Shown: positions 7,590-15,510 of the stretch, in pieces
Numbering within the stretch: the stretch's first letter is position 1
Layout of the letters: every line of letters begins with the position of its first letter
Origin: an uncultured Collinsella sp.
GTDB taxonomy: Bacteria; Actinomycetota; Coriobacteriia; Coriobacteriales; Coriobacteriaceae
Direction: 5' to 3'
DNA length: 26,651 nt
Assembly (NCBI GenBank): GCA_900540985.1
Contig: UQIC01000030.1
Span: forward strand, 1-26,651
The notes under the pieces: model-generated
Told to the model about the DNA's origin: nothing
Databases searched by the model: none
Seen by the model: the letters and a program-made list of their open reading frames with translations, nothing else
Made by a program: the position numbers and the translations under genes

Positions 7590-8381
7590 ATGACCGAACG
7601 TTCCCGGAGCGGCAAGACCGCTTGGGACAAGGAGAAAACCCGCGAGCTGTTTCGTCGTTACAAGGAGACCGGTGATCCGGACGCCCGTGAGCAGCTCGTC
7701 ATGTCCCATATGAACCTGGTAAGGTTTCTTGCCAACAAATTTAAGAATCGCGGCGAGCCGCTCGACGACCTCATGCAGGTCGGCTATTTGGGCTTGCTCA
7801 AGGCTATCGACCGTTTTGATCCCGAGCGCGGACTCGAGTTCACGACGTTTGCGACACCCACTATCCTGGGCGAGATCAAACGCCATTTCCGCGACAAGGG
7901 CTGGAGCGTGCGCGTACCGCGTCGTCTGCAGGAGCTCTCGGCCAAGGTCAACCAGGCTACTGACAAACTTACCAACGAGCTGCAGCGTTCGCCCAAGGTT
8001 GAGGAGATCGCTGAGTATCTAGATGTGACTGTCGATGAGGTCCTCGAGGCTATGGAATCGTCTTCGGCCTATACCTCGGTGCCCATCGAGGCTCCTGGTG
8101 CGTCCGATTCCGACGATGCCCCCTCGATTCTCGACCGTTACGCCGACGACGACAATGAGCTCGACTTTACCGATGACCGCCTAGTGATCGAGGAAGCCAT
8201 CCGTGATTTCTCGCCGCGCGAGCGCGAGGTGATTGAGCTGCGCTTTGTGAAGGGCATGACCCAGATCGAGATCGCCAAGAAGCTGGGTATTTCTCAGGTG
8301 CAGGTTTCGCGTCTGCTTCGCCGCACGCTTAAGAAGATTCAGGACAAGATCGACCCCGACGGAGTGATGATTCGTTCATGA
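7590..8381 (+). CDS. SigB/SigF/SigG-type (group 3) RNA polymerase sigma factor
   Basis: This 263-aa sigma-70-family protein directs RNA polymerase to alternative promoters, in this group usually stress or developmental genes. Region 2 spans about 36-105, with DLMQVGYLGLLKAIDRFD (60-77) and GLEFTTFATPTILGEIKR. Region 3 follows, and region 4 covers about 205-253 with a helix-turn-helix in MTQIEIAKKLGISQVQVSR. It matches the SigB/SigF subfamily, including the GWSVRVPRRLQEL segment. AAGGCGG upstream is a plausible SD. It is sandwiched between an anti-sigma-like gene and a permease, and its stop overlaps the next ATG by 4 nt (ATGA). Which sigma letter applies cannot be decided here. Confidence 0.92.
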   Translation: MTERSRSGKTAWDKEKTRELFRRYKETGDPDAREQLVMSHMNLVRFLANKFKNRGEPLDDLMQVGYLGLLKAIDRFDPERGLEFTTFATPTILGEIKRHFRDKGWSVRVPRRLQELSAKVNQATDKLTNELQRSPKVEEIAEYLDVTVDEVLEAMESSSAYTSVPIEAPGASDSDDAPSILDRYADDDNELDFTDDRLVIEEAIRDFSPREREVIELRFVKGMTQIEIAKKLGISQVQVSRLLRRTLKKIQDKIDPDGVMIRS

Positions 8382-9787
8382 ATGAGCGCCCCCAACAAAC
8401 CGATCGCGTGCTGCGCGACACCCGCATTCTGACGCTTCGCATTTGGGCTGTTGTCGGCTGCATTGTCATCGCCGCTGTCATCTTTAACCTTATGGGCATC
8501 CTGGCCCCGGTTATCGAGTTTCTCGCCGTTGGTTCCATCATTGCCTTTGTGATGTCCCCGATCACCAACTGGCTCGAGCACCATGGCGTGAATCGCGGCA
8601 TCGGTTCGCTTGTCGCGCTTATTATTGTTGTTGCCGTGCTCGTCGGTGTCGTTTGCATCTTGTCGCCGATTCTCTTTGGTCAGATCATGGAAGTACTGAG
8701 CCGCCTGCCCGAGCAGCTTCGTGTTGCGGGTGGCGATCTCAATGAGATGATCTCGCATGCCAAGACGCTCAACAACACGCCGCTCAAGGAGTACCTGGAC
8801 GATAATCTTTCGTCGCTGGTTGCCGTGGCATCGAAGTATGTGTCTCAGATTGCTGCCGAGCTTGGCCGCGGTGTGTTCCCGCTCATCACCAATACGGCCT
8901 CGCAGTTGTTCGTGATCTTCCTTGGTTTGGTGCTTGCGTACTGGATGGCCTGCGACTACCCTCGCATGCACCACGAGATTTGCACCATCATCGGTCAGGA
9001 GAAGGAGACCTCGTACCGCTTTATGGTCGCCATCCTTTCTCGCTCTGTCGGCGGCTACATGCGCGGTATGGTCGTGACGTCCATCTGCGGTGGTTTCCTC
9101 GCCTTTATCGGTTTTATGATCATCGGCCATCCGTATGCGGCGCTCATGGCTATCTTTACCGGCATCATGCATTTGGTTCCGGTCGTCGGTCCTTGGGTGA
9201 GCGCAGCAATCGCCACAGTGCTCGGTTTCATGTTCAGCCCCATGTTGGCGTTATGGACGCTCATCGTGACGATGGTCGCGCAAAACGTCACCGATAACGT
9301 TATCTCGCCTAAAGTTATGCAAAGCTCGGTGCAGGTGCATCCCATCATGAGCCTCACGGCGCTCGTTATTGGCTCGGCACTCATGGGCCCCATCGGCATG
9401 ATTATTGCCATCCCGCTTTGTGCGGCCCTCAAGGGTATCTTCGTGTACTACTTCGAGAATGAGACCGGCCGACAACTTGTGGCCTATGACGGCGCCGTGT
9501 TTAAGGGCACGCCGTACCGCGATGCCGCTGGCAACCCGGTCGCCGCCTACGACGCGCTCGGCGACGACACCTTTATCTACGAGTCCGAGCTCATCGGCAA
9601 CGAGACTGCGCCCGAGGCCAAGGCCATGCCCAAGCCCGAGCTCGATAATCCCTGGATCAAGCTCTCGGGCCTGCAGCCCGATGCGACGGGCTTCTTCAAG
9701 AACCCCTTCGCTAAGGATGACGATTCCAACACGGATGACGACACCAAAACCGGCATCGACGGCTCCATGGACGATGATGACAACTAG
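8378..9787 (+). CDS. AI-2E family (PerM/TqsA-type) membrane permease
   Basis: This 469-aa polytopic protein has hydrophobic segments near 21-41, 43-63, 76-100, 168-192, 232-252, 255-283, 286-300 and 324-358. It carries the family hallmark HLVPVVGPW (265-273) and the NVTDNVISPKVM stretch (303-314). Family members export autoinducer-2 or act as ion antiporters; the substrate here is unknown. A hydrophilic, strongly acidic tail of about 100 residues (360-469, ending in repeated D/N) is longer than in the usual ~350-aa proteins. It overlaps the sigma gene by 4 nt, so it probably belongs to the sigma operon, and it ends just before a strong terminator. Confidence 0.87.
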   Translation: MNERPQQTDRVLRDTRILTLRIWAVVGCIVIAAVIFNLMGILAPVIEFLAVGSIIAFVMSPITNWLEHHGVNRGIGSLVALIIVVAVLVGVVCILSPILFGQIMEVLSRLPEQLRVAGGDLNEMISHAKTLNNTPLKEYLDDNLSSLVAVASKYVSQIAAELGRGVFPLITNTASQLFVIFLGLVLAYWMACDYPRMHHEICTIIGQEKETSYRFMVAILSRSVGGYMRGMVVTSICGGFLAFIGFMIIGHPYAALMAIFTGIMHLVPVVGPWVSAAIATVLGFMFSPMLALWTLIVTMVAQNVTDNVISPKVMQSSVQVHPIMSLTALVIGSALMGPIGMIIAIPLCAALKGIFVYYFENETGRQLVAYDGAVFKGTPYRDAAGNPVAAYDALGDDTFIYESELIGNETAPEAKAMPKPELDNPWIKLSGLQPDATGFFKNPFAKDDDSNTDDDTKTGIDGSMDDDDN

Positions 9788-9837
9788 CGGGGTAATTCGG
9801 ATTAATATTCATACGCGCTAACATGCAATTTCGCTGA

Positions 9838-9867
9838 AGGGCCGGCATTGTGCCGGCCCTCTTTTTT
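9838..9867 (+). terminator. intrinsic terminator of the sigma-permease operon
   Basis: A perfect 9-bp GC-rich stem, AGGGCCGGC (9838-9846) with GCCGGCCCT (9852-9860), has a 5-nt loop and is followed by CTTTTTT. Confidence 0.92.
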
Positions 9868-9893
9868 GCACTTGCGCGGTGGGATGGTAATAT
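9866..9893 (+). promoter_or_regulatory. alaS promoter, extended -10 type
   Basis: TTGCAC (9866-9871), a 16-nt spacer and TAATAT (9888-9893) are preceded by TG at 9885-9886, giving an extended -10. The -35 begins in the T-run of the preceding terminator. The transcript would start near 9900, about 40 nt before the alaS ATG. Confidence 0.6.
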
Positions 9894-9939
9894 CGTTACG
9901 TTTGAACTGTTTCGATGTGAAACCGAGGAGATTCCCTCT

Positions 9940-12597
9940 ATGAGTGCTGATTACCCGTCAATGACTACGGCCGAGATTCGCTCCGAGTTCCTCAACTTTT
10001 TTGAGGAGCGCGGTCTTAAGCTCTATCCTTCTTCGTCCCTCGTCCCCGACGATCCTTCACTGCTGCTTGCCAACGCCGGCATGAACCAGTTTAAGGAGTA
10101 CTACCAGGGCAAGAAGACCATGAAGGAGATTGGCGCGATCTCCTGCCAGAAGTGTGTCCGCACCAACGACATCGATTGCATCGGCGAGGACGGCCGTCAC
10201 TTGTCGTTCTTCGAGATGCTCGGCGACTTCTCTTTTGGCGGCGTCTCCAAGGAGCAGGCTTGCGCCTGGGCCTTTGAGCTCATCACCAAGGAGTTCAAGC
10301 TGCCGCTCGACCGCCTGTACTTCACCGTCTTTACCGAGGACGACGAGACCCACGACGTGTGGCGTTCTCTGGGCGTTGCTGAGGACCACATCTCCCGCCT
10401 GGGCGAGGACGATAACTTCTGGGCCGCTGGCCCCACCGGCCCCTGCGGTCCGTGCTCCGAGATTTACTTTGACATGGGCGAGGAGGTCGGCTGCGGCAGC
10501 CCCGACTGCAAGCCTGGCTGCGACTGCGACCGCTTCCTGGAGTTCTGGAACCTCGTCTTTACCCAGTACGACCGCCAGGAGGACGGCTCCATGCCGGAGC
10601 TGCCGCACCGTAACCTCGATACGGGCATGGGCCTTGAGCGCATGGCCGCAATCATGCAGCACAAGACCGCCAACTACGACGGCGATCTGATGCAGCATCT
10701 CATCAAGCTGGGCGAGGAGATCAGCGGTAAGACCTATGACGCCGATGATTACTCCGGTGCTAGCCGTTCTCTGCGCATCATCGCCGACCACTCCCGTGCC
10801 GTCGACTTCATGATCTCTGACGGCATCCTTCCCGGTAACGAGGGTCGCGAGTACGTCCTTCGCCGCCTGCTCCGTCGTGCCGTGTTCCACGGTCGCCTGC
10901 TGGGCATCGAGGGCGCCTTCCTGACCAAGTTCATCGACGAAGTCAACGCTCAGATGGGCGAGGCTTATCCCGAGCTGCTCAAGAACGTCGCCCTCGTCAA
11001 GGGTATCGTCGCCTCCGAGGAGGAGCGCTTCTCCACGACGCTCGATAACGGCCGTTTTTACCTGGACGAGGCCCTGGCAGCGCTTGCCGAGGGCGCTGTG
11101 CTTCCGGGCGACGTTGCCTTTAAGCTGCACGACACCTTTGGTTTCCCCATTGACCTGACTGTCGAGATCGCCGGCACCGCTGGCCACGATGTCGATATGG
11201 ACGGCTTCACTGCCTGCATGGAGGACCAGAAGGCCCGCGCTCGTGCCAACGCCAAGGGCGATGCCTGGGGCAGCTTCAACGACGTGTGGGTCGAGCTTTC
11301 CGACAAGGTCGCCGCGACCGAGTTCGACGGCTATGACAACGATGCGATCGAGGGTGCCAAGGTTGTCGCCATCGTTCGCAACGGCGAGTCCGTCGAGTCC
11401 GCTGCCGCCGGCGAGGACGTCGAGGTCGTGCTCGACCGCACCCCGTTCTACGCCGAGATGGGCGGCCAGCAGGGTGACGCCGGCGAGCTTTCCGCCGAGG
11501 GCGTTGTTCTGACCGTTGCCGATACCAAGAACCACAACGGCCTGTATGCCCATGTCGCACACGTTGCCGAGGGCACGCTGACCGTCGGTGCTACCGTGAC
11601 CGCCGCGCTCGACGCCGAGCGCCGTGGTTTCCTGCGCCGTAACCACACCGCCACGCACCTGCTCGACGCTGCCCTTAAGCAGGTCCTGGGCGAGCACGTC
11701 TCCCAGGCCGGCTCGCTGGTGACGCCCGAGCACCTGCGCTTTGACTTCACGCACTTCGAGGCCCTGTCCTCCGAGCAGCTCAAGGCTGTCGAGGACCTGG
11801 TCAACCAGCAGATCTTCGCTTCCAAACCGGTCGTGACCCGTGTCATGGGCATCGACGAGGCTAAGGCTGCCGGCGCTGTCGCTCTGTTTGGCGAGAAGTA
11901 CGGCGATGTCGTCCGCGTCGTCTCCGTGGGCGCCGAGGACCAGCCGTTCTCCCGCGAGCTCTGCGGTGGCACGCACGCTGCCAACACTGCTGAGATTGGC
12001 CTGTTCAAGATCATTTCCGAGTCCTCTACGGGCTCGAATGTCCGTCGTATCGAGGCCGTGACCTCTAAGGGTGCTCTCGTCTATATGGCCGACCGCCTGG
12101 CGCTCGTCGACGCCGCCGCCGCTGCGCTCAAGTGCCGCGTAGACGAGGTTCCCGCCCGCGTGGAGAACCTGCAGGCCGAGCTGCGCGAGACGTCCAATAA
12201 ACTCAAGAAGGCTCTGACCGGTGGCTCCTCCGACGCCATCTCCAGCGCCATCGAGGGCGCCGTCGAGCTCGACGGCTATAAGCTCGTTGTCGCTGAGCTC
12301 CAGGGCCTTGAGGCTGCCGACCTGCGCAACGTATGGGATACCGTGCATCAGAAGGTCGCCGGCCCCGTCGCTTGTGTCGTCGCCAGCGTGACTGAGAAGG
12401 GCACTCCGGCCCTGCTCGCTGCCGGCTCCGATGACGCCGTCAAGGCCGGTTTCCACGCCGGTAACGTGATCAAGCAGATCGCGGGTCTGGTCGACGGTCG
12501 CGGTGGCGGTCGTCCCAACATGGCCCAGGCCGGTGGCAAGAATACTGCCGGCATCGCCGATGCCCTCGCGGCCGCTAAGACCGCGCTCGGCGCCTAA
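9940..12597 (+). CDS. alaS: alanine--tRNA ligase
   Basis: The 885-aa class II synthetase charges tRNA(Ala) and edits mischarged Ser and Gly. The N-terminal aminoacylation domain begins with the EIRSEFLNFFEERG segment (12-25). The editing domain has HTATH (569-573) and CGGTH (675-679), which together supply the zinc site. A C-Ala domain ends the protein with GRGGGRP near 854-860. ATG 9940 has GAGGAG (9925-9930) upstream; a GTG at 9850 in the same frame lies inside the terminator hairpin and is rejected. Codon use is highly biased, as expected for a highly expressed gene. It heads the alaS-ruvX-mltG order common in Firmicutes. No T-box leader is visible. Confidence 0.98.
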   Translation: MSADYPSMTTAEIRSEFLNFFEERGLKLYPSSSLVPDDPSLLLANAGMNQFKEYYQGKKTMKEIGAISCQKCVRTNDIDCIGEDGRHLSFFEMLGDFSFGGVSKEQACAWAFELITKEFKLPLDRLYFTVFTEDDETHDVWRSLGVAEDHISRLGEDDNFWAAGPTGPCGPCSEIYFDMGEEVGCGSPDCKPGCDCDRFLEFWNLVFTQYDRQEDGSMPELPHRNLDTGMGLERMAAIMQHKTANYDGDLMQHLIKLGEEISGKTYDADDYSGASRSLRIIADHSRAVDFMISDGILPGNEGREYVLRRLLRRAVFHGRLLGIEGAFLTKFIDEVNAQMGEAYPELLKNVALVKGIVASEEERFSTTLDNGRFYLDEALAALAEGAVLPGDVAFKLHDTFGFPIDLTVEIAGTAGHDVDMDGFTACMEDQKARARANAKGDAWGSFNDVWVELSDKVAATEFDGYDNDAIEGAKVVAIVRNGESVESAAAGEDVEVVLDRTPFYAEMGGQQGDAGELSAEGVVLTVADTKNHNGLYAHVAHVAEGTLTVGATVTAALDAERRGFLRRNHTATHLLDAALKQVLGEHVSQAGSLVTPEHLRFDFTHFEALSSEQLKAVEDLVNQQIFASKPVVTRVMGIDEAKAAGAVALFGEKYGDVVRVVSVGAEDQPFSRELCGGTHAANTAEIGLFKIISESSTGSNVRRIEAVTSKGALVYMADRLALVDAAAAALKCRVDEVPARVENLQAELRETSNKLKKALTGGSSDAISSAIEGAVELDGYKLVVAELQGLEAADLRNVWDTVHQKVAGPVACVVASVTEKGTPALLAAGSDDAVKAGFHAGNVIKQIAGLVDGRGGGRPNMAQAGGKNTAGIADALAAAKTALGA

Positions 12598-12614
12598 GAA
12601 TCTAAGAAGTCGCT

Positions 12615-13043
12615 GTGGTTGCGCTCGCGCTGGACATAGGGGAGACCAGGATTGGCATCGCCGTCTCGAGCCGTGATGGCAAGATGGCGATGCCTGTCAA
12701 GGTGCTCCCGGCTGCCGAGGTCACCGGTATGGCCAAGACGTTCCGCTACCTGGTTGAGGACTATGAGCCCGACATCCTGGTAAGCGGACGTCCCCTGACC
12801 ATGGCCGGTGAGCCCGGCCCTCAGGCCGAGCGCGTTGCCGCTGTGGCGCAAAAGATTGCCGACGAGCTCGATCTTCCGTTGGAGTTTGAGGACGAGCGTC
12901 TGTCCTCGCAAGAGGCCAAGCGTATCCTGCGCGAGCAGGGACTCAACGAAAAGCAGATGAGGGGCAAGATCGATATGATTGCCGCCAGCCTGTTTTTGCA
13001 GACGTGGCTCGATCGTAAAAACGAGGAGGTTTCGCATGCCTAG
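12615..13043 (+). CDS. ruvX: YqgF/RuvX Holliday-junction resolvase-like nuclease
   Basis: This 142-aa RNase H-fold protein, also called YqgF, is described as a pre-16S rRNA 5'-end nuclease or a Holliday-junction resolvase. Motifs seen are LDIGETRIGIA (6-16, Asp7), GRPLTMAG (58-65), EDERLSS (92-98) and KIDMIAASLFLQ (118-129, Asp120), consistent with a complete active site. The GTG start is 17 nt after alaS with a weak SD (AAGAAG), and its end overlaps mltG by 8 nt. The length is typical of the family. Confidence 0.93.
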   Translation: MVALALDIGETRIGIAVSSRDGKMAMPVKVLPAAEVTGMAKTFRYLVEDYEPDILVSGRPLTMAGEPGPQAERVAAVAQKIADELDLPLEFEDERLSSQEAKRILREQGLNEKQMRGKIDMIAASLFLQTWLDRKNEEVSHA

Positions 13044-14469
13044 TGCTTCCGATCCGCGCCAGCCGAATCGTACACAGCAGCCGGCGTCGCGCCCTGCCCA
13101 GCCTGGCCAGCGTCCGGCACAGCCGACGCAGCGCGCAGCTCAGCCTGCCGCGCGCCCGGCGCAGTCCTTCTCTCATTCGGCCCAACCTGTTCAACGGACG
13201 GGTCAGCAGCCTTCTGCTCGTTCGGTTCAGCATTCGGCTTCTCACGCGGCTCAGCAGCCCACTGCTCGTACGGCCCAGCCTGCAGGCGGTACCCGCTTTA
13301 AGCAGCAGGCACCTACCCAGCGAAATCGGGCCCCTCAATCGCATTCGCATCACGCTCGCGGTTCGCATGGCGTTGCTCCGGCGACCCGCTCGAGCTACAA
13401 CACGCATGCTCGTTTCGGTGCTCAAAAGAAGAGTTCTCCGGTTCCCATGATCATCGGCGTTGTGACGGCGGTGCTCGCGCTTGCTGCGATCGCTTTCTTT
13501 GTCGTGCCGGCCGTCAAGGGCTTCTTCGCCGGTGGGGATACGAAGGTCACGGCCGGTCAGCAGGTTACGGTGACCATTCCCGACGGTGCTTCGGGCGATA
13601 CGATCGCCTCGATTCTCTCCGAGAACCATATCGTCGAAAATCCCAAGGATTATTATGCGGCGGTGAAAAAGCTCAACGCCGATATGTCGCTCAAGCCTGG
13701 CACCTACTCGTTCACCACACTCATGGATGCGACCAAGGTTGTTCAGCAGCTCATGGAAGGTCCCAACGCGGGCTCCAATGCGCTGACTATCCCTGAGGGC
13801 CTAACGGTCGATCAAGTCGCCGACCGTGTGGCCCAGGCCTACGACGGCATCTCTAAGGAAGACTTCCTCAACCAGGCCAAGGCCTCCAACTACGTGGACG
13901 ACTATAGCTTCCTTAAGGGCGCCGCCAATGACTCGCTTGAGGGTTTCTTGTTCCCCAAGACTTATTCGTTGGGCGATTCGCCGACGGCCGATGACGTGAT
14001 TCGCGCTATGCTCGATCAGTTTAAGACCGAGTATAAGTCGCTTGACTTTGCGAGCTGCGAAGCCAAGATCAAGGAGCGCTACGGTGTGGAGATGTCCGAC
14101 TACGACATCGTCAATTTGGCCTCTATCGTTGAGCGCGAGGGCCTCAACGCCGATCAGCGTGCGCACGTGGCCTCGGTCTTCTACAACCGCCTTGCCGGCA
14201 AGCTCGATGGCCTGCGCTACCTCAACAGCGACGCGACCATGATGTACGTCACCGGTGGCGAGGTTACCGCCGACGACCTGCAGAGTGATAGCCCCTATAA
14301 CACCTATAAGCACGAGGGCCTCCCGCCCACGCCCATTTGCTCTCCGTCGCTCGAGGCGCTCAAGGCCACCCTTGAGCCGACCGACTCCGACGACCTGTAT
14401 TTCTACATTACGCAGGACGAAGAGTATTTCTCGAAGACCTACGAAGAGCATCAACAGTCTTGGAATTAG
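13036..14469 (+). CDS. mltG: endolytic murein transglycosylase MltG (YceG family)
   Basis: This 477-aa protein cleaves nascent glycan strands at the membrane and so sets peptidoglycan chain length. A cytoplasmic N-terminal region (about 1-130) is rich in Gln, Pro, Ala and Arg, with irregular AQP/RPAQ repeats. One membrane span follows (about 136-160), then a LysM-like segment and the YceG domain. The catalytic Glu366 lies in ASIVERE, with LEGFLFPKTY (301-310) and GLPPTPICSPSLEALKA (428-444) as family signatures. ATG 13036 has GAGGAGG upstream inside ruvX; an earlier in-frame start at 12979 lacks support. It overlaps ruvX by 8 nt and is followed closely by yqeG. Confidence 0.94.
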   Translation: MPSASDPRQPNRTQQPASRPAQPGQRPAQPTQRAAQPAARPAQSFSHSAQPVQRTGQQPSARSVQHSASHAAQQPTARTAQPAGGTRFKQQAPTQRNRAPQSHSHHARGSHGVAPATRSSYNTHARFGAQKKSSPVPMIIGVVTAVLALAAIAFFVVPAVKGFFAGGDTKVTAGQQVTVTIPDGASGDTIASILSENHIVENPKDYYAAVKKLNADMSLKPGTYSFTTLMDATKVVQQLMEGPNAGSNALTIPEGLTVDQVADRVAQAYDGISKEDFLNQAKASNYVDDYSFLKGAANDSLEGFLFPKTYSLGDSPTADDVIRAMLDQFKTEYKSLDFASCEAKIKERYGVEMSDYDIVNLASIVEREGLNADQRAHVASVFYNRLAGKLDGLRYLNSDATMMYVTGGEVTADDLQSDSPYNTYKHEGLPPTPICSPSLEALKATLEPTDSDDLYFYITQDEEYFSKTYEEHQQSWN

Positions 14470-14470
14470 C

Positions 14471-14968
14471 ATGAGGATTTTTAGCCCCAAACGATATGTT
14501 GCCTCGGTCGATCGCATCGACCTCGATACCCTCTGGGCCGACGGCAAGCGCGCCATTCTGCTCGACCGCGACAACACCCTGGTGCCGCGTGATACCGAGC
14601 AGGTACCCGCTGCGGTCTCCGCCTGGCTCGAGGCCGCCCATGCCAAGGGCTTTAAGCTGTGCATGGTGTCCAACAACTGGCATCGCGACCAGGTCATGGC
14701 ATCAGCTCGTGAGTTGGGGCTCGAGGCCATCAGCCACGCCATGAAGCCCGCCCCGTTTGCCTTGAAGGCGGGTCTTAAGCGTCTGGGCGCCACGGCTAAT
14801 GAGGCTGTACTGATCGGTGACCAGCTGTACACGGACGTGTGGAGCGGCAACTTTGCCGGCGTTGACACTATTCTGGTCAAGCCGCAGGCAACCCAGGACC
14901 TGTGGTATACGCAGATCTTCCGTATCTTTGAGCGCCGGGCCCTGCGCGACCTTCCCTGCGAGGAATAG
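14471..14968 (+). CDS. YqeG-family HAD IIIA phosphatase
   Basis: This 165-aa HAD-superfamily phosphatase has motif I LLDRDNTLV (30-38; Asp32 nucleophile, Asp34), motif II SNN (67-69), motif III Lys92 and motif IV GDQLYTD (116-122). It fits the YqeG group; in other bacteria YqeG-like proteins have been linked to phosphatidylglycerophosphate dephosphorylation, but the substrate is not established here. It begins 1 nt after the mltG stop with a poor SD, suggesting translational coupling. The next gene, aroK, starts 8 nt after its stop. Firmicutes often place yqeG next to aroE, so a shikimate neighbour is not unexpected. Confidence 0.86.
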   Translation: MRIFSPKRYVASVDRIDLDTLWADGKRAILLDRDNTLVPRDTEQVPAAVSAWLEAAHAKGFKLCMVSNNWHRDQVMASARELGLEAISHAMKPAPFALKAGLKRLGATANEAVLIGDQLYTDVWSGNFAGVDTILVKPQATQDLWYTQIFRIFERRALRDLPCEE

Positions 14969-14976
14969 GTTTCGCC

Positions 14977-15510
14977 ATGTCTCAGCACATCAAACACGGC
15001 TGCGACCATATCTTCTTTATCGGCTTTTTGGGCGCGGGCAAGTCGACGCTTGCGCGCAATGTGGGCACTATGTTCAAGCGTCGATTCATCGATACCGATC
15101 GTTTGGTCGTGCGTCGATGCGGCAAGTCGGTGACCGAGATTTTTAAGACCGAGGGCGAGGATCGTTTTCGCGAGCTCGAGACCTCGGCACTCCGTTCGCT
15201 TCAGAGCGAGCGCAGCCTGCTGGTATCGTGCGGGGGTGGTATCGTCGAGACGCCGGTGAATATTGAGCTGATGCACGAGATGGGTACCTGTGTGTACCTC
15301 GAAGGCGACTTTGAGGACTCGTTGCGCCAGATTCGCCGCTCCGATACCCGGCCCGATTTCCGTTCGCCCGAGCATGCCGCGCGCCTGTTTGAGCATCGCC
15401 GTCCGCTGTATCGCCAAGCCGCAGATATTACCCTTGATATTCGCAACAAGTCCTTCGAGGACGTTTCCTACCTTTGTGCCGAGATGCTTTTGGAGCGTGG
15501 ACTGCTATGA
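14977..15510 (+). CDS. aroK: shikimate kinase
   Basis: This 177-aa kinase phosphorylates shikimate in aromatic amino-acid synthesis. The P-loop GFLGAGKST (16-24), the shikimate-binding DTD (39-41), RFRELE (63-68), the GGG turn (86-88) and the lid TRP (124-126) are all present, so the enzyme looks intact. It follows yqeG closely and overlaps the next gene by 4 nt (ATGA). The complete active site contrasts with its degenerate aroB-like neighbour. Confidence 0.94.
   Translation: MSQHIKHGCDHIFFIGFLGAGKSTLARNVGTMFKRRFIDTDRLVVRRCGKSVTEIFKTEGEDRFRELETSALRSLQSERSLLVSCGGGIVETPVNIELMHEMGTCVYLEGDFEDSLRQIRRSDTRPDFRSPEHAARLFEHRRPLYRQAADITLDIRNKSFEDVSYLCAEMLLERGLL

Noticed and set aside
9850..9939. N-terminal extension of AlaS from a GTG at 9850
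   Set aside because: The extension would be encoded by the terminator hairpin and promoter; ATG 9940 has a good SD and a normal AlaS N-terminus.
9894..9939. T-box or other riboswitch controlling alaS
   Set aside because: The leader is only about 40 nt, with no specifier loop or T-box sequence.
10057..12456. Very long open frame on the minus strand opposite alaS (799 codons)
   Set aside because: It lies wholly antisense to a clear alaS gene, has no recognisable domain and no SD, and reflects the strong codon bias of the sense strand.
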